Source of the DNA: Gammaproteobacteria bacterium
GTDB taxonomy: Bacteria > Pseudomonadota > Gammaproteobacteria > Pseudomonadales > Azotimanducaceae
Reading direction: 5' to 3'
Length of the DNA stretch: 13,465 nucleotides
Assembly (NCBI GenBank): GCA_026706425.1
Contig: JAPOYW010000356.1
Coordinates: 1-13,465 of the forward strand
The notes under the pieces were generated by a model. The model was not told where the DNA came from. It searched no databases and was given only the letters and a program-made list of their open reading frames with translations. Positions 1 to 6,502 of this stretch are shown here, in pieces (position 1 is the first letter of the stretch; the number at the start of each line of letters is the position of its first letter). The position numbers and the translations under genes were made by a program.

Positions 1-1
1 G

Positions 2-271
2 CCCTGGACCTACAACCTGGTGTTCCGGCTGCTGGACGCCGAACCCACGGTGCTCGACTGGATCGACGATCCGTTCGGCGGGGAACGACCGAGATTCGTG
101 CGCATCCTTTCCTATCACTACGAGTTCACAAGGCCGAACGGTATGGATGCAGTTGGAGGCGGCACTGATGAATCCGGACGATGGTGGACCCGTTCGGACC
201 GGCGGCTGTGGCTTCCGCGGATGGTTCGCCGTGTGCCGAGAGTGACCCACGAGCCGCTGGAGTTGCCGTAG
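2..271 (+). CDS. Lipase maturation factor family protein, C-terminal fragment (5' end outside window)
   Basis: The frame is open from the window edge, so this is the last 89 codons of a longer gene. The visible protein begins PWTYNLVFRLLDAEP, continues with PFGGERPRFVRILSYHYEFT, and then has GRWWTRSDRRLWLPRM. This order (an NLxxRLL segment, a proline/arginine-rich PRFVR strand, a YxYEFT strand, then a WW-R-x-LP motif) is what I recall of the C-terminal domain of lipase maturation factor-like proteins. These are polytopic membrane proteins; the eukaryotic member helps lipases fold in the ER, and the bacterial role is not established. No membrane segment is visible because the N-terminal part lies outside. 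The final Pro codon and TAG stop fall inside a palindromic repeat (266-290) that recurs at the end of another gene, so the extreme C-terminus may have been altered by the repeat. The family call is from motif recall only. Confidence 0.68.
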   Translation, partial: PWTYNLVFRLLDAEPTVLDWIDDPFGGERPRFVRILSYHYEFTRPNGMDAVGGGTDESGRWWTRSDRRLWLPRMVRRVPRVTHEPLELP

Positions 272-290
272 GGGACGGGCTTGTCCCGTC
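266..290 (+). repeat. Dispersed palindromic repeat, copy 1
   Basis: The segment reads CCGTAGG, then GGACGGG, then CTTGTCCCGTC. GACGGG (274-279) pairs with CCCGTC (285-290) around the loop CTTGT. Related copies lie at 11831-11854 and 11468-11481, both in the opposite orientation. The TAG in CCGTAGG is the stop of the upstream gene. No T-run follows, so it is not a canonical intrinsic terminator, although the hairpin may protect the mRNA 3' end. Confidence 0.6.
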
Positions 291-305
291 GCGGTGCCTT
301 CTTAT

Positions 306-363
306 GGATAATATCGTGGCTTTTTGATTTGAAAATAGTTCACTTCTGGACATGATAATATCC
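306..363 (+). promoter_or_regulatory. AT-rich promoter/operator region of the HTH-hipA operon
   Basis: This is the most AT-rich stretch of the left third of the window. The 9-mer GATAATATC occurs twice in direct orientation, at 307-315 and 354-362, and each copy is an imperfect palindrome (GATA-A-TATC). With flanking bases the first copy starts GGATA (306-310) and the second ends TATCC (359-363). These are the half-sites of the known E. coli HipB operator TATCC-N8-GGATA, but here they face the other way and lie far apart. GATAAT at 354-359 could be a -10 element, with TTGAAA (329-334) as a long-spaced -35. A repressor on the second copy would then block transcription. The regulatory reading is inference. 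Confidence 0.45.
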
Positions 364-386
364 GTACTACTTCGATGGAGTTCCTC

Positions 387-665
387 ATGGCATTGCTGTC
401 CCTAGCGACGCCCTCCGATGTCCAACGCCAACTGGCAGCCGGCGTGAAACGCAGGCGGCGAGCACGCAAGCTGTCGCGGAACGCGTTTGCCGAGCTGACG
501 ACGGTTCCGCCGGCGACCATCAAGCGGTTCGAATCCACGGGACAGATCTCCCTGCGCCAGTTCATTCTCCTCTGGCAGTGCGTGGATCGCCTGGACCGTC
601 TCGCCGCCCTGGCGGAGGTGCCCGAGACGCCGCCCCGCAGCATCGAAGACATCCTCGCGACATGA
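387..665 (+). CDS. HTH (XRE/HipB-like) regulator, putative antitoxin partner of HipA
   Basis: A 92-residue basic protein. Residues about 15-55 (VKRRRRARKLSRNAFAELT, then PPATIKRFESTG, then SLRQFILL) have the pattern of a lambda-repressor/XRE helix-turn-helix: a basic first helix, the AFAELTxVPPATIKRFE turn and recognition helix, and a following helix. The family regulates transcription and, beside hipA, usually binds and neutralises the HipA kinase while repressing the operon. I chose ATG 387 because GGAG at 377-380 lies six bases upstream; an in-frame ATG at 375 overlaps that ribosome site and lacks one of its own. The stop overlaps the hipA start in an ATGA, so the pair is translationally coupled. 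It is close in size to E. coli HipB. Antitoxin activity is inferred from family and position. Confidence 0.8.
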   Translation: MALLSLATPSDVQRQLAAGVKRRRRARKLSRNAFAELTTVPPATIKRFESTGQISLRQFILLWQCVDRLDRLAALAEVPETPPRSIEDILAT

Positions 666-1999
666 ACGACTTCGCGCCAAGGCGACGCCTCGAAGTCTGG
701 CGGCGTTGGTCCACGGGATTCCGGACTCGGGTGGGCGTGTTGGCGCAAAACCGACAGGGCGTGTTCTTCCAATACGACCACGCCTATCTCAGCCGGCACC
801 CCAGCCTGTCCCCGTTCACACTGCCCTTCGACGCCGGTTTGCATCAGGCGCCGGCGACACCGCACGAGGGACTGCACGGCGTTTTCGCCGATTCACTGCC
901 CGATGGCTGGGCACGAATGCTGATGGATCGCGTCTTCCGCCAGCGTGGCATCGTGCCCAATCAACTGACCACCATGGACCGACTCGCCTACGTGGGCCAG
1001 CGGGGGCTCGGCGCACTGGAGTACGTGCCCGGTTCCGAGTATCCAATGGCCGTGGAAGCACGTCTCGACATCTGGGAAGCCGGCGAGCAGGCCCGGGCGG
1101 TGTTCGATGCCGAGCGCGAGGATGTCCCGAGCAACCTGACGTTCGGCGTCAGTTCTGGTGGTGCTCGCCCGAAGATCGAGATGTACCTTCCCACCGGCGG
1201 CGATCTCTCACAAGCCGGCCTGCATCCGGCACCCGGCCACGAGGCGTGGCTCGTGAAGTTCACATCCGCCTCGCTTCCGCTCGGCCATGAAGAAGGTCTG
1301 TGCGAAGCCGCCTACCTGACCATGGCAAAGGAGGCTGGCATCGAGACACCAGAATGGCGGCTACTTCCAGTGCCTCCATCACAGACAAGACGTACCAGTC
1401 CGGCGACCGCCTGGTTGGCTCTGAAGCGGTTCGATTGCTCCCCCGGAGGCGGCCGGTTTCACCTACACAGCCTTGCCGGGCTGCTCGACGCGGACTTCCG
1501 CGCACCCACGATGGACTACGAGGATCTCATCAAGGCCAGTCAGGCGCTCTGCGCGAGCGCAGCGGTCGGTCAAACCCAGTTCGCCCGCGCCGTTTTCAAC
1601 TTGCTCGCAGCGAACCAGGACGACCACACACGCAACTGGGCGTTCCTGCAAGACGACGACGGCAACTGGCAACCTACGGCGTTCTACGACGTGACATTCA
1701 GTCCCAACCCCCACGGCGAGCACACGACGGCCTTTCTAGGCCACGGGGCCGACCCGCCGCTCGACGCCGTGCGCCGGCTTGCGGACCAGGCCAACTTTGC
1801 CGGCTGGCGTCAGGCGCGCGAGGTCGTCGACCGCGTCACCGATGCAATCGGTCATTGGGAACGCATTGCCGCCGAACTCGGGGTAAGGCGGGAGACCCGT
1901 CGATTGATCGAACGTCGACTCAGCGAGGTTCGGGCGAGGAACAAGGGTCTGCTCGCGAGAAGCGTAGCAAGAAACATCGGCCCGGTTAACGTCCCGTGA
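662..1999 (+). CDS. hipA: HipA-family serine/threonine kinase toxin
   Basis: 445 residues, the usual HipA length. The N-terminal HipA subdomain covers about 20-125 (VGVLAQNRQGVFFQYD, LHGVFADSLPDGWARMLMDR, MDRLAYVGQRGLGALEY). The kinase part includes the Gly-rich loop FGVSSGGARPKIEM (161-174), the lysine strand WLVKF (196-200), WLALKRFD (251-258), the catalytic-loop signature NQDDHTRN (318-325) and the metal-binding Asp in AFYDVTFSP (D343). All key elements seem present, so it is probably active. Characterised HipA proteins phosphorylate aminoacyl-tRNA synthetases such as GltX and induce dormancy; this target is not tested here. The start ATG 662 overlaps the antitoxin stop, which settles it over longer upstream in-frame extensions. 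The 3' end overlaps the convergent crotonase gene by 14 bp. Confidence 0.9.
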   Translation: MNDFAPRRRLEVWRRWSTGFRTRVGVLAQNRQGVFFQYDHAYLSRHPSLSPFTLPFDAGLHQAPATPHEGLHGVFADSLPDGWARMLMDRVFRQRGIVPNQLTTMDRLAYVGQRGLGALEYVPGSEYPMAVEARLDIWEAGEQARAVFDAEREDVPSNLTFGVSSGGARPKIEMYLPTGGDLSQAGLHPAPGHEAWLVKFTSASLPLGHEEGLCEAAYLTMAKEAGIETPEWRLLPVPPSQTRRTSPATAWLALKRFDCSPGGGRFHLHSLAGLLDADFRAPTMDYEDLIKASQALCASAAVGQTQFARAVFNLLAANQDDHTRNWAFLQDDDGNWQPTAFYDVTFSPNPHGEHTTAFLGHGADPPLDAVRRLADQANFAGWRQAREVVDRVTDAIGHWERIAAELGVRRETRRLIERRLSEVRARNKGLLARSVARNIGPVNVP

Positions 2000-2810
2000 A
2001 GTTCGGCTTGCGCCGCTCTAGGAACGCCTTGACACCTTCTTGGAAGTCCTCGGAGGCGAACATGCCGTTCAAGTGCACCATCAGGTGGTCGACGGCGGTG
2101 TCGTAGGATTCCTCGAGCCCCATCCGCATCATCCGTTTGGTGGTCTGCACCGCCATCGGGGCGTTGTCGGCGATCTCCTGGGCCCACTGCATGGCCGTCG
2201 GCATTAGCTCGTCGTTTGGCACGACGGCGTTGACCAGACCGATGTCGAGACACTCCGCAGCGTCGATGGTGCGCGCCCGGTAGTACAACTCCGCAGCCTT
2301 GCCCCAGCCGATGAGACGCGGCAGGAGCCAGGTGCCGCCACTCTCTGGAACAACGTTGCGCTTCGCGGTAACCGCGGCCATCTTCGCGGACTCCGACGCG
2401 ATCCGCATGTCGGCAAGCAGCGTCAGGTCCATGCCGTAGCCCGCAGCGGCTCCGTTGACGGCGCAGACCACCGGGGTGTCGATGTTCCACATGACGTTGA
2501 TCGGCGCGTCGCGAAGGTCGAACAACTGGCGCGGCGGCCGGTTGTCGCCGGCGCCGCGTTCGCGGCTGCCGATTCCTCCCCGACCAACGTCGACGAGATC
2601 GAGGCCGGCGCAGAACCCGCGCCCCGCTCCCGTCAATACGATGCATCGCGTATCCGGATCCTTGTTGGCCTCCACCAACTTGGCGGAAAGTTCGCCGAGC
2701 ATGGCACTGCTGATGGCGTTCAGGCGTTCGGGGCGGTTGAGTGTCAAGACGGCAACACGGCCTTCCTGGCTAACCAGCAGGTCGTCGGTGCTCGATGGCG
2801 AGATGGGCAT
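1986..2810 (-). CDS. Enoyl-CoA hydratase/isomerase (crotonase) family protein, isomerase-like active site
   Basis: 274 residues with a full crotonase fold: LTLNRPERLNAIS near the N-terminus, the first oxyanion-hole segment GFCAGLDL (65-72), the second at NGAAAGYGMDL (119-129), and PESGGTWLLPRLIG (155-168). Crotonases act on acyl-CoA thioesters. In hydratases two Glu residues act, at GGGCEL and QPE of the rat enzyme. Here the first site is Asp (D128) and the second is Thr, while an acid sits after the conserved Pro (E156). PaaG-type isomerases have an acid at that place, so an isomerase role is at least as likely as hydration; the substrate is unknown. ATG 2808-2810 has AGGAG five bases upstream. 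It lies 31 bp downstream of the SGNH hydrolase gene in the same direction, probably in one transcript. Confidence 0.88.
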   Translation of the reverse strand: MPISPSSTDDLLVSQEGRVAVLTLNRPERLNAISSAMLGELSAKLVEANKDPDTRCIVLTGAGRGFCAGLDLVDVGRGGIGSRERGAGDNRPPRQLFDLRDAPINVMWNIDTPVVCAVNGAAAGYGMDLTLLADMRIASESAKMAAVTAKRNVVPESGGTWLLPRLIGWGKAAELYYRARTIDAAECLDIGLVNAVVPNDELMPTAMQWAQEIADNAPMAVQTTKRMMRMGLEESYDTAVDHLMVHLNGMFASEDFQEGVKAFLERRKPNFTGR

Positions 2811-2841
2811 GGCGACTCCTTCTAGATTGATCTTCGGCCAG

Positions 2842-3993
2842 CTAGTCTAACGTGGCAGCGAGTTCGGCAAGCCCCGGTGCGAAGCGTTCGCCCATCCGCC
2901 GGTAGCCTGCGGGATTGGGGTGCAGGTCGTCGGGCAGGTCATGGGCGTCTTCGGCACCGAACAGGGTGAGCCCGTCGACGTAGTGCAAGCCCGGGTCGCC
3001 TGCCGTACGGCGCTTCTCCACCACGTCGGCGATGATCTCGCGGATGCGCACCAGGGACAGGCTGCCGTTCCGGAATTGTTCGAAGCCGTCGATCGTTACG
3101 AACTTGCCTTGCCCGTCGGGGATCGTCGGCCCCGGACGGGTCTCCGCGCTAGGACAGTAGATCGGTGAGATCACCACGATGGGTACTTCTGGCTTGGCTT
3201 CGCGGATCGTGTCCAGGAAACCGTGCAGCGCCGGCGTGAACACGCGTTCGCGCATGGAGTCCATGTTGACGATGTTGATGCCGGTCTTGATGCTCACGAT
3301 GTCGACCTCCGGGAGGTCCCGGATGGTCCGGGCGACGAACTGGTCCAAGTGGCATTGCCCCCCGAAACCCAGGTTGCGAAGTGAGACGTCGGCGAGTCGC
3401 GCGGCAACGGCCGGCCAGGTCCCCGCAGGCTCCGAGGCTTCCACGCAATGGCTGATGGAACTGCCGTAGTGCACCCACCGGCGTCGCCCATCCGCCGGTG
3501 CGGCAGTGATCGCGGCGCCGTCGTCCACGACGAGAGCGCGTAGTTCGACCAAGGCGTTGTGTGGCAGCCACAGCTCGCAGGTCTTGTCTCCGGAAGGCAG
3601 ATCGTCGAACAGCAACGTGTCGGCCTCGCCGCGGACGAGATCGAAGCCGCCCGGGGCTTCGGGCTTGACGACGATGGCGTTCCCCGACGTGGACTCCGCC
3701 CGCAAGAGGGTGCCGCCGGTTTCCAGATTGAACACGACCGGCCGGCGCTCCCGATCGGGCATCGCCCAGGTCGTGGCGAGGAACGAGATCCCGACCCCGG
3801 TCGATTCGGTGGCGAAGCGCAGGCGAACGCCGGACGGCATTCGAACCGTCACGTCCATGGGCTGAGGCAATTGGGCACGGGTCCAATCCGGCAACCGCCG
3901 CGGTGCCAACCCCGTGCCGCGGTCGTCGAAATCGAGCGCGCCGTGGTCGATCATCCCTGCCGCGATCAAGTCCTTGATGGCAAGCGAGTGCAT
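2842..3993 (-). CDS. SGNH/GDSL-family hydrolase (esterase-like)
   Basis: 383 residues from ATG 3993. An N-terminal beta-rich part of about 165 residues precedes the SGNH domain. The domain shows block I as YGSSISH (nucleophile near S179), block II glycines in NLGFGGQC, block III as TGIN (N240) and block V as DDLHPNPAGYRRMGERF (catalytic D356 and H358). All four SGNH residues are present, so it should be a serine hydrolase of an acyl or acetyl ester; the substrate cannot be read. The beta-domain plus SGNH layout resembles carbohydrate esterases. GGAGG (3999-4003) five bases before ATG 3993 sets the start; an in-frame GTG at 4050 would add 19 residues but has a poorer ribosome site. No signal peptide is obvious. 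The crotonase gene follows. Structured DNA (4022-4140) precedes the start. Confidence 0.82.
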   Translation of the reverse strand: MHSLAIKDLIAAGMIDHGALDFDDRGTGLAPRRLPDWTRAQLPQPMDVTVRMPSGVRLRFATESTGVGISFLATTWAMPDRERRPVVFNLETGGTLLRAESTSGNAIVVKPEAPGGFDLVRGEADTLLFDDLPSGDKTCELWLPHNALVELRALVVDDGAAITAAPADGRRRWVHYGSSISHCVEASEPAGTWPAVAARLADVSLRNLGFGGQCHLDQFVARTIRDLPEVDIVSIKTGINIVNMDSMRERVFTPALHGFLDTIREAKPEVPIVVISPIYCPSAETRPGPTIPDGQGKFVTIDGFEQFRNGSLSLVRIREIIADVVEKRRTAGDPGLHYVDGLTLFGAEDAHDLPDDLHPNPAGYRRMGERFAPGLAELAATLD

Positions 3994-4021
3994 GGTTTCC
4001 TCCGGGTATTGCTGCGCCAAA

Positions 4022-4205
4022 CGCCAATCGCTTTCCCATAGTAGCTCCACTTTCCATCCACGATTGGCGGATAGAGTTTGCGCACGTCTTGCGGAGTACC
4101 TGCATCGTCTCGATCAACCCCTCTCCCTCCGCAAGACGTGACATTTCGATCCCCTTTTCGCCTATGACTTGGTGACCCCGACCTCCCCGGTCGGGGTTCT
4201 TTTTT
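4022..4205 (+). ncRNA. Candidate structured small RNA or leader (two inverted repeats plus terminator)
   Basis: Three hairpins follow one another in non-coding DNA. CGCCAATCG (4022-4030) pairs perfectly with CGATTGGCG (4061-4069). CACGTCTTGCGGAG (4083-4096) pairs perfectly with CTCCGCAAGACGTG (4127-4140); its 30-base loop holds a small ATCG-TCT-CGAT hairpin. An intrinsic terminator (4175-4205) closes the plus-strand transcript. This could be a free-standing small RNA, antisense to the start region of the SGNH hydrolase gene, or an attenuated leader of the glyoxalase-like gene that starts 97 bases after the T-run. Read on the minus strand, the same repeats would form the hydrolase leader. I see no clear promoter and no match to 6S, SRP, tmRNA or RNase P RNA. 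The 5' end is unknown. Confidence 0.4.
4175..4205 (+). terminator. Intrinsic (Rho-independent) terminator
   Basis: ACCCCGACC (4175-4183) pairs perfectly with GGTCGGGGT (4189-4197) around a five-base loop. TTCTTTTTT-type sequence follows to 4205. The T-run lies only on the plus-strand 3' side, so it stops plus-strand transcripts. No plus-strand protein gene ends just upstream, so the terminated RNA must be non-coding or a leader. Confidence 0.85.
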
Positions 4206-4301
4206 GTGCATTCGACGTCTCGGGCCTTCGGGGGCACCGAACGCCCGCTGCGACGCGCCGTCCGGTATGCTTCACGGGCTTCGCACGCTGGGACGAACGT
4301 T

Positions 4302-4721
4302 ATGAAATATCTGCACACCATGGTTCGAGTCGCCGATCTCGACGCATCGCTCGACTTCTACTGCAACAAGCTGGGCCTCGAAGAACTGCGCCGTATCGAC
4401 AACGAACGGGGGAGGTTCACCCTGGTCTTCCTCGCCGCACCCGGAAACAGCGAAGCGCAAGTGGAAATCACCCACAACTGGGATCCCGAAACGCTCTCCG
4501 GGGGCCGAAACTTCGGGCACCTGGCCTACCACGTCGACGACATCTACGCCCTCTGCCAGCGCTTGATGGATGGTGGCGTAGCCATCAATCGCCCGCCCCG
4601 GGACGGCCACATGGCATTCGTGCGATCGCCGGACAACATCTCGGTGGAGCTCCTGCAGGCGGGCAAACCGCTGCCGCCCCGGGAACCATGGGCGTCCATG
4701 CCAAACACCGGGGTGTGGTAG
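4302..4721 (+). CDS. VOC-superfamily metalloenzyme, glyoxalase I (lactoylglutathione lyase)-like
   Basis: 139 residues, close to E. coli GloA. The opening MKYLHTMVRVADLDASLDFY closely follows the GloA pattern. All four GloA metal-ligand positions are occupied: H5, E55 (in AQVEITHNW), H73 (in FGHLAYHVDD) and E116 (in DNISVELLQ). GloA isomerises the hemithioacetal of methylglyoxal and glutathione to S-lactoylglutathione in the cytoplasm. The tail (from about 120, KPLPPREPW then MPNTGVW) differs from E. coli GloA, so a related glutathione-adduct or dioxygenase activity is possible. The start is set by the family N-terminus; only a weak GGGAC ribosome site is seen. It stands alone on this strand, downstream of the structured terminator region, which could regulate it. 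Confidence 0.85.
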   Translation: MKYLHTMVRVADLDASLDFYCNKLGLEELRRIDNERGRFTLVFLAAPGNSEAQVEITHNWDPETLSGGRNFGHLAYHVDDIYALCQRLMDGGVAINRPPRDGHMAFVRSPDNISVELLQAGKPLPPREPWASMPNTGVW

Positions 4722-4902
4722 GCGCCGGGCTGGTGACCGGCGTTCGCGGCCGTTGCGATCCCGTTGATGCAGAGCCATCCTACGGCATTCCCGTGACGTA
4801 GTTCCGTTCCGCCGACCCTATTTGATCGCAGGCGCTCGACGTGTCGCGCGCCGGTGCATTGGTGTGCTACTTTCCGGCGTACGCGGTCATCGGGGTGATG
4901 GC

Positions 4903-5106
4903 ATGCGAAAGACGCACCTCACCGCGCTCCTGATCGTCCTCGCCACCGGTGTCTGGCTGGCGTCCGGCTACCTCGGCGGCGTCGATGCGGTCGCCGACCA
5001 CCCATCAATCAGCGAGCAGAATGCACACAACGCCGCGAACGGCGACGACCGTGAACCCACCGTCGTACGCGCCCGGACCCTCACCGCTTCGGCGTACTCC
5101 GACGAA
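4903..5106 (+). pseudogene. N-terminal stub of an RND efflux periplasmic adaptor (membrane fusion protein)
   Basis: The first 68 codons look real: MRKTHLTALLIVLATGVWLA is a signal anchor, followed by a polar linker (EQNAHNAANGDD) and VVRARTLTASAYSDE, as at the start of RND membrane-fusion proteins, where V-x-RGRTE would follow. After GACGAA (5101-5106) the similarity stops. The frame runs on to 5352 with low-complexity, non-adaptor sequence through the G-rich hairpin. None of the expected 300 or so further residues (lipoyl, beta-barrel) is visible and no RND pump gene follows. I therefore call a truncated remnant. An alternative is a short secreted or anchored protein of 149 residues ending at 5352, which I think less likely. 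The family call rests on recall of the N-terminal pattern. Confidence 0.45.
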
Positions 5107-5553
5107 AGTCGAACGTGCGGAAGGCTTGGGCCGGCTTACGGCGGCGTTGGGCACGTCTCGGTCCCGGCACGGCGGTGGCGGCGCCCGCCCAAGCAAGGAT
5201 TCCCAGAAAAAGAAAGCCCCGGCGATAAAGAGGGGATTTGGGGAGGGAGGGGGATGTTATCGCCGGGGCGTTCAAACCAAATGGGGTTTAGTCCATCGAT
5301 TTTCAAGTCGCCACGTTGGGCCAATCGGCTCTTGAGAGATGCTGTGTCATGACCGGCTTCCCGTGGCTCCGTTTCGCTTCCTGTGGTCTAGGACTATCCG
5401 TTCTGTGGAAAGTTCCTGCCGACATCCCGACTTCCTTGCCGGTAAGCAACCGGCGCGACCACGAATACAAGACAGGCTGCGGCGGAAACTTCCTAGTGGT
5501 CGGTGCCGAAACGCCCATGTATGGTACTGCCCGTTTGCGTGGAAGGTTGCGCA
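5107..5553. other. Non-coding stretch around the G-rich hairpin, no gene seen
   Basis: Between the adaptor stub and the luciferase-like gene I find no recognisable protein. The stretch holds the large hairpin (5216-5269) and a small perfect hairpin, AAACC (5274-5278) with GGTTT (5285-5289). The remainder to 5540 is featureless to me but long enough for a promoter or leader of the gene at 5554. No clear -35/-10 pair is visible. Confidence 0.5.
5205..5272 (-). terminator. Large hairpin with G-quadruplex-capable loop; intrinsic-terminator geometry on the minus strand
   Basis: GCCCCGGCGATAA (5216-5228) pairs perfectly with TTATCGCCGGGGC (5257-5269). On the minus strand the stem is followed by TTTCTTTTTC, the layout of an intrinsic terminator. 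No minus-strand gene lies just upstream of it, so a transcript to terminate is missing. The loop on the plus strand has four G-runs (5232-5235, 5240-5243, 5245-5247, 5249-5253) with linkers of 4, 1 and 1 bases, a textbook G-quadruplex pattern. It may be a dispersed palindromic element rather than a gene terminator. Confidence 0.6.
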
Positions 5554-6498
5554 ATGACCGTCTCGCTCGGCGTGCACGTCGGCCAACAGAATCTCGACAT
5601 GGGGGATTTGCGCGCCCTGTGGCGACGCTTGGAAGACGGAGGCGCGGATTGGATCTCTGTCTGGGACCACTTCTACGAAGCGCCGTTTCAAGGCGGCGAC
5701 CAACCCCATTTCGAGGCGTTGGCGACGCTCGGGGCATTGGCCGCGGAGACCGAACGCGTCCGGATCGGCTGTCTGGTGTTCTACGTGGGCTACCGCAACC
5801 CGGCACTCTTGGCCAAGTCGGCGGCCACCCTCGATCACCTCTCCGGCGGTCGCTTCGAGCTCGGGATCGGTGCCGGTTGGCACATCTGGGAGGCGTCCGC
5901 CTACGGCTACGCCTTCCCCGACATCGGAACGCGCCTTGACATGCTGGACGAGGCGGCGCAGGTCGTCCGCGGGCTGTTGGACAACGACCGCACAACGTTT
6001 TCCGGCAGGCACTTCCAAGTCGACGACGCAACGTGCTATCCGAAGCCCGTCCAGGCCCACCTGCCCGTCTGGATCGGCGGACGGGGGGAACGACGAACCC
6101 TCGACATAGCAGCCCGCCACGCCGACGGATGGAACGCGGCCTACACCAGTCCCGCCGAGTTTGCGCGATTGAACGGCGTCCTCGATCACTGGTGCGAGGA
6201 GGAAGACCGGGATCCGGCGGCCATCGCGCGCGGCGTGAACGTCGCCTTCGGGATGGCCAGGGACGATGCCGGCGTAGCCCGTGAGCGCGCGGGCCTTGCG
6301 CGGGAGTGGGGAGCGCAGTCCGAGCGCATCGCGGCGGGTTCACTGTTGTGCACGCCGAGCGAAGCCGTCGACCGGGTCATGGCCTACGTGGAGAGCGGGG
6401 CCGACGCGATCAATATCGCGTTGCGTGCTCCCTGGGACGAGGATGCGTTGGACGCCTATCTAGGCGACGTCATGCCGGCCGTGCGCAAAGCCATGTAA
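5554..6498 (+). CDS. LLM-class (luciferase-like) F420- or flavin-dependent oxidoreductase
   Basis: 314 residues forming a luciferase-like TIM barrel: VSLGVHVGQQN at the start, DWISVWDHFYEAPF (about 29-42), the RVRIGCLVFYVGYRNPALLAKSA strand-helix (about 68-90), then LDHLSGGRFELGIGAGWHIWE, YPKPVQAHLPVWIGG and ADGWNA. The pattern resembles the Rv1855c-type group of predicted F420 enzymes. Members use F420 or FMN to oxidise or monooxygenate small organic substrates; cofactor and substrate cannot be told here. ATG 5554 has GGAAGG seven bases upstream; the in-frame extension to 5503 is not family-like. The gene ends 4 bp from the convergent enolase-superfamily gene, leaving no space for separate terminators. 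Confidence 0.9.
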   Translation: MTVSLGVHVGQQNLDMGDLRALWRRLEDGGADWISVWDHFYEAPFQGGDQPHFEALATLGALAAETERVRIGCLVFYVGYRNPALLAKSAATLDHLSGGRFELGIGAGWHIWEASAYGYAFPDIGTRLDMLDEAAQVVRGLLDNDRTTFSGRHFQVDDATCYPKPVQAHLPVWIGGRGERRTLDIAARHADGWNAAYTSPAEFARLNGVLDHWCEEEDRDPAAIARGVNVAFGMARDDAGVARERAGLAREWGAQSERIAAGSLLCTPSEAVDRVMAYVESGADAINIALRAPWDEDALDAYLGDVMPAVRKAM

Positions 6499-6502
6499 CG
6501 CC

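Noticed and set aside
4175..4205. Possible tRNA 3' half (GG-TTC-like end of the stem)
   Set aside because: No cloverleaf, anticodon arm or acceptor stem can be formed; the hairpin with T-run is a terminator.
3149..4321. A long minus-strand frame through the SGNH hydrolase, including a plausible start at MSRLAEGEG with AGGGG upstream
   Set aside because: The downstream part is an Arg/Gly-rich shadow of the hydrolase. The first 50 or so codons coincide with the inverted repeats, which fit structure better than coding.
5107..5352. Extension of the RND adaptor frame to its stop at 5352
   Set aside because: The predicted protein is low-complexity and translates the G-rich hairpin; it shows no adaptor domain.
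5303..6343. A 346-codon minus-strand frame over the LLM gene
   Set aside because: Arg/Pro-rich composition typical of an antisense shadow, with no family motif.
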